From contig JALHOL010000003.1 of the NCBI GenBank assembly GCA_022843025.1, positions 248,001-312,000 on the forward strand: DNA of 64,000 nucleotides. The letters are read 5' to 3'. Origin of the DNA: Paracoccaceae bacterium. GTDB lineage: Bacteria > Pseudomonadota > Alphaproteobacteria > Rhodobacterales > Rhodobacteraceae. The position numbers and the translations under genes were made by a program. Below the pieces are notes generated by a model. It made no database searches and had not been told where the DNA came from. It worked only from the letters and a program-made list of their open reading frames with translations. Of this stretch, positions 62,895 through 64,000 are shown piece by piece (position 1 is the first letter of the stretch; each line of letters starts with the position of its first letter).

Positions 62895-64000
62895 ATGGAG
62901 ATTTGTGAACTTTCGGCATCACGCCTTTCACGGCTGATCGCGACGGGAGAGGTGCGGCCATCTGAGGTGATGGAGGCCACGCTGGCGCGGGTGGCGGCGG
63001 TCAACGGGGCGGTGAATGCCATCGTTTCAATGCCGGATGCGGATGTGCTGATGGATCAGGCGCGGGCGGCGGATGATGCGCCGCGCCGGGGCTGGCTGCA
63101 CGGAATTCCCATGGCCGTGAAGGATCTGGTGGCGGTCAAGGGGATACGCACGACCTGGGGGTCGCCGATCTTTGCCGATCACGTTCCGGTGGCCGATGAC
63201 CTGTTGGCAGCGCGGATGCGGGCGGCGGGGGCGATCTACATCGGCAAGACCAATACGCCGGAATGGGGGCATGGCAGCCATAGCTTCAACCCGGTGCATG
63301 GGGTGACGCGCAATCCCTATGACCTGACGCGCACGGCGGGGGGATCGTCGGGGGGCGCGGCGGTGGCGCTGGCGTGCCGGATGGTCGCGGTGGCCGACGG
63401 GTCGGACATGATGGGATCGCTGCGCAATCCGGCGGGGTGGAACAACGTTTATGGTTTCCGCCCGTCCTATGGGTTGGTGCCGGCCGATGCGGTGGGGGCG
63501 ACGTTTCTGGCCACGATGGCGACCGAGGGGCCGATGGCGCGGACGGTGGAGGATGTGGCGCGGCTTTTGGAGGTGCAGGCGGGGGTGAACCCGGAAGTGC
63601 CCTTCGGGCGTGCGGCGGAGCCGTTTGGTGACCTGCTGGACATCGATATGCGGGGCAAGCGGATCGGCTGGCTCGGCGATTGGGGCGGCGCCTATGGGTG
63701 TGAGCCGGGGATAATTGAGCTGTGCGAAGCGGGGTTGCGGGTGTTCGAGGAGATGGGGGCGGTGGTGGAGCCGGTGGCTCCCCCCTTTCCGGCGGAACAG
63801 CTGTGGTTTGCCTGGACGACGATCCGGGCGATGCTGAATGCGGGCGACAAGCAGGCGATGGCGGCCGACCCGGCCAAGCGGGCGCTGATCAAGCCGGAAA
63901 GCCTGTGGGAAATCGAACAGGGAACGAAGGTTTCGGCGGCGGAGTTTCATGCCGCGAACGTCATTCGATCACGCTGGTATGCGCGGGCGGCCAAGCTGTT
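62895..64000 (+). CDS. Amidase-signature family protein, 3' end outside window (partial)
   Basis: The frame is open from ATG 62895 to the window edge (368 residues seen). The triad is Lys76 (PMAVKDLV), Ser151 (AGGSSGGAAVALA) and Ser175 (MMGSLRNPAGW), at almost the same residue numbers as in the amidase at 57406, but the sequences are clearly different paralogues. It opens MEICELSASRLSRLIATGEV, typical of bacterial amidases. No strong Shine-Dalgarno sequence is visible. Probably part of the same amide/amine utilisation locus. Confidence 0.9.
   Translation, partial: MEICELSASRLSRLIATGEVRPSEVMEATLARVAAVNGAVNAIVSMPDADVLMDQARAADDAPRRGWLHGIPMAVKDLVAVKGIRTTWGSPIFADHVPVADDLLAARMRAAGAIYIGKTNTPEWGHGSHSFNPVHGVTRNPYDLTRTAGGSSGGAAVALACRMVAVADGSDMMGSLRNPAGWNNVYGFRPSYGLVPADAVGATFLATMATEGPMARTVEDVARLLEVQAGVNPEVPFGRAAEPFGDLLDIDMRGKRIGWLGDWGGAYGCEPGIIELCEAGLRVFEEMGAVVEPVAPPFPAEQLWFAWTTIRAMLNAGDKQAMAADPAKRALIKPESLWEIEQGTKVSAAEFHAANVIRSRWYARAAKL

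Overview
This 64-kb window is GC-rich (about two-thirds G+C by eye), densely coding chromosome of an alphaproteobacterium, most likely a member of the Rhodobacterales/Rhodobacteraceae. Evidence includes the split hisB-hisH-hisA-hisF-hisE cluster, sitABCD with Fur-family-like boxes, cbiZ in a btu operon, 7Fe FdxA and CarD near a Suv3-like helicase, RpoH, rluD back to back with a small DUF6476-like membrane protein, and adjacent pssA/psd genes. I see no phage, insertion sequence, plasmid genes, CRISPR array or rRNA. The window begins inside pyc and ends inside an amidase gene.

Layout. 1-5 kb: pyruvate carboxylase (5' truncated), a secreted hypothetical, two identical tRNA-Gly(GCC) genes and a response regulator with a decayed GGDEF domain. 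5-9 kb: sitABCD metal ABC transporter behind two tandem Fur-like boxes. 8.8-15 kb: histidine genes interleaved with unrelated small genes; two trains of three AT-rich palindromes lie after hisB and after hisE. 15-20 kb: CoA-binding protein, rlmB, tRNA-Tyr, DDAH-like hydrolase, glycosyltransferase-like protein, LysE exporter with divergent Lrp/AsnC regulator, and a VOC protein. 20-30 kb: metY, a SIMPL-domain protein, a 979-residue protein that looks like a GspL/PilM-GspC/PilP fusion, a CPA2 antiporter, divergent cobT/cobS, and carD. 30-36 kb: fdxA, S4 protein, Suv3-like helicase, TPR protein, SCP2 protein and alpha/beta hydrolase.

36-45 kb: the four-gene Anbu cluster (circularly permuted ATP-grasp, alpha-E, transglutaminase-like, Anbu proteasome homologue), a ligase-associated exonuclease plus ATP-dependent DNA ligase, and a pepF-like M3 peptidase. 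45-51 kb: oxidoreductase, pssA-psd, a methyltransferase, rpoH, and rluD with its start codon overlapping that of a divergent small membrane protein. 51-57 kb: a translationally coupled B12 operon (btuB-btuF-btuC-btuD-cbiZ-BtuF-like) under a cobalamin riboswitch. 57-64 kb: two amidase-signature proteins flanking a potABCD-like ABC transporter.

How it fits together. The B12 operon imports corrinoids and CbiZ can strip the lower ligand; CobT and CobS elsewhere in the window can rebuild the nucleotide loop. PssA and Psd make phosphatidylethanolamine. The least explained signals are a 44-bp element with three CTGCAC hexamers at exact 12-bp spacing (two copies 37 kb apart), the palindrome trains in the his cluster, the GspL/GspC-like fusion outside any secretion locus, and the Anbu cluster, whose substrate is unknown.
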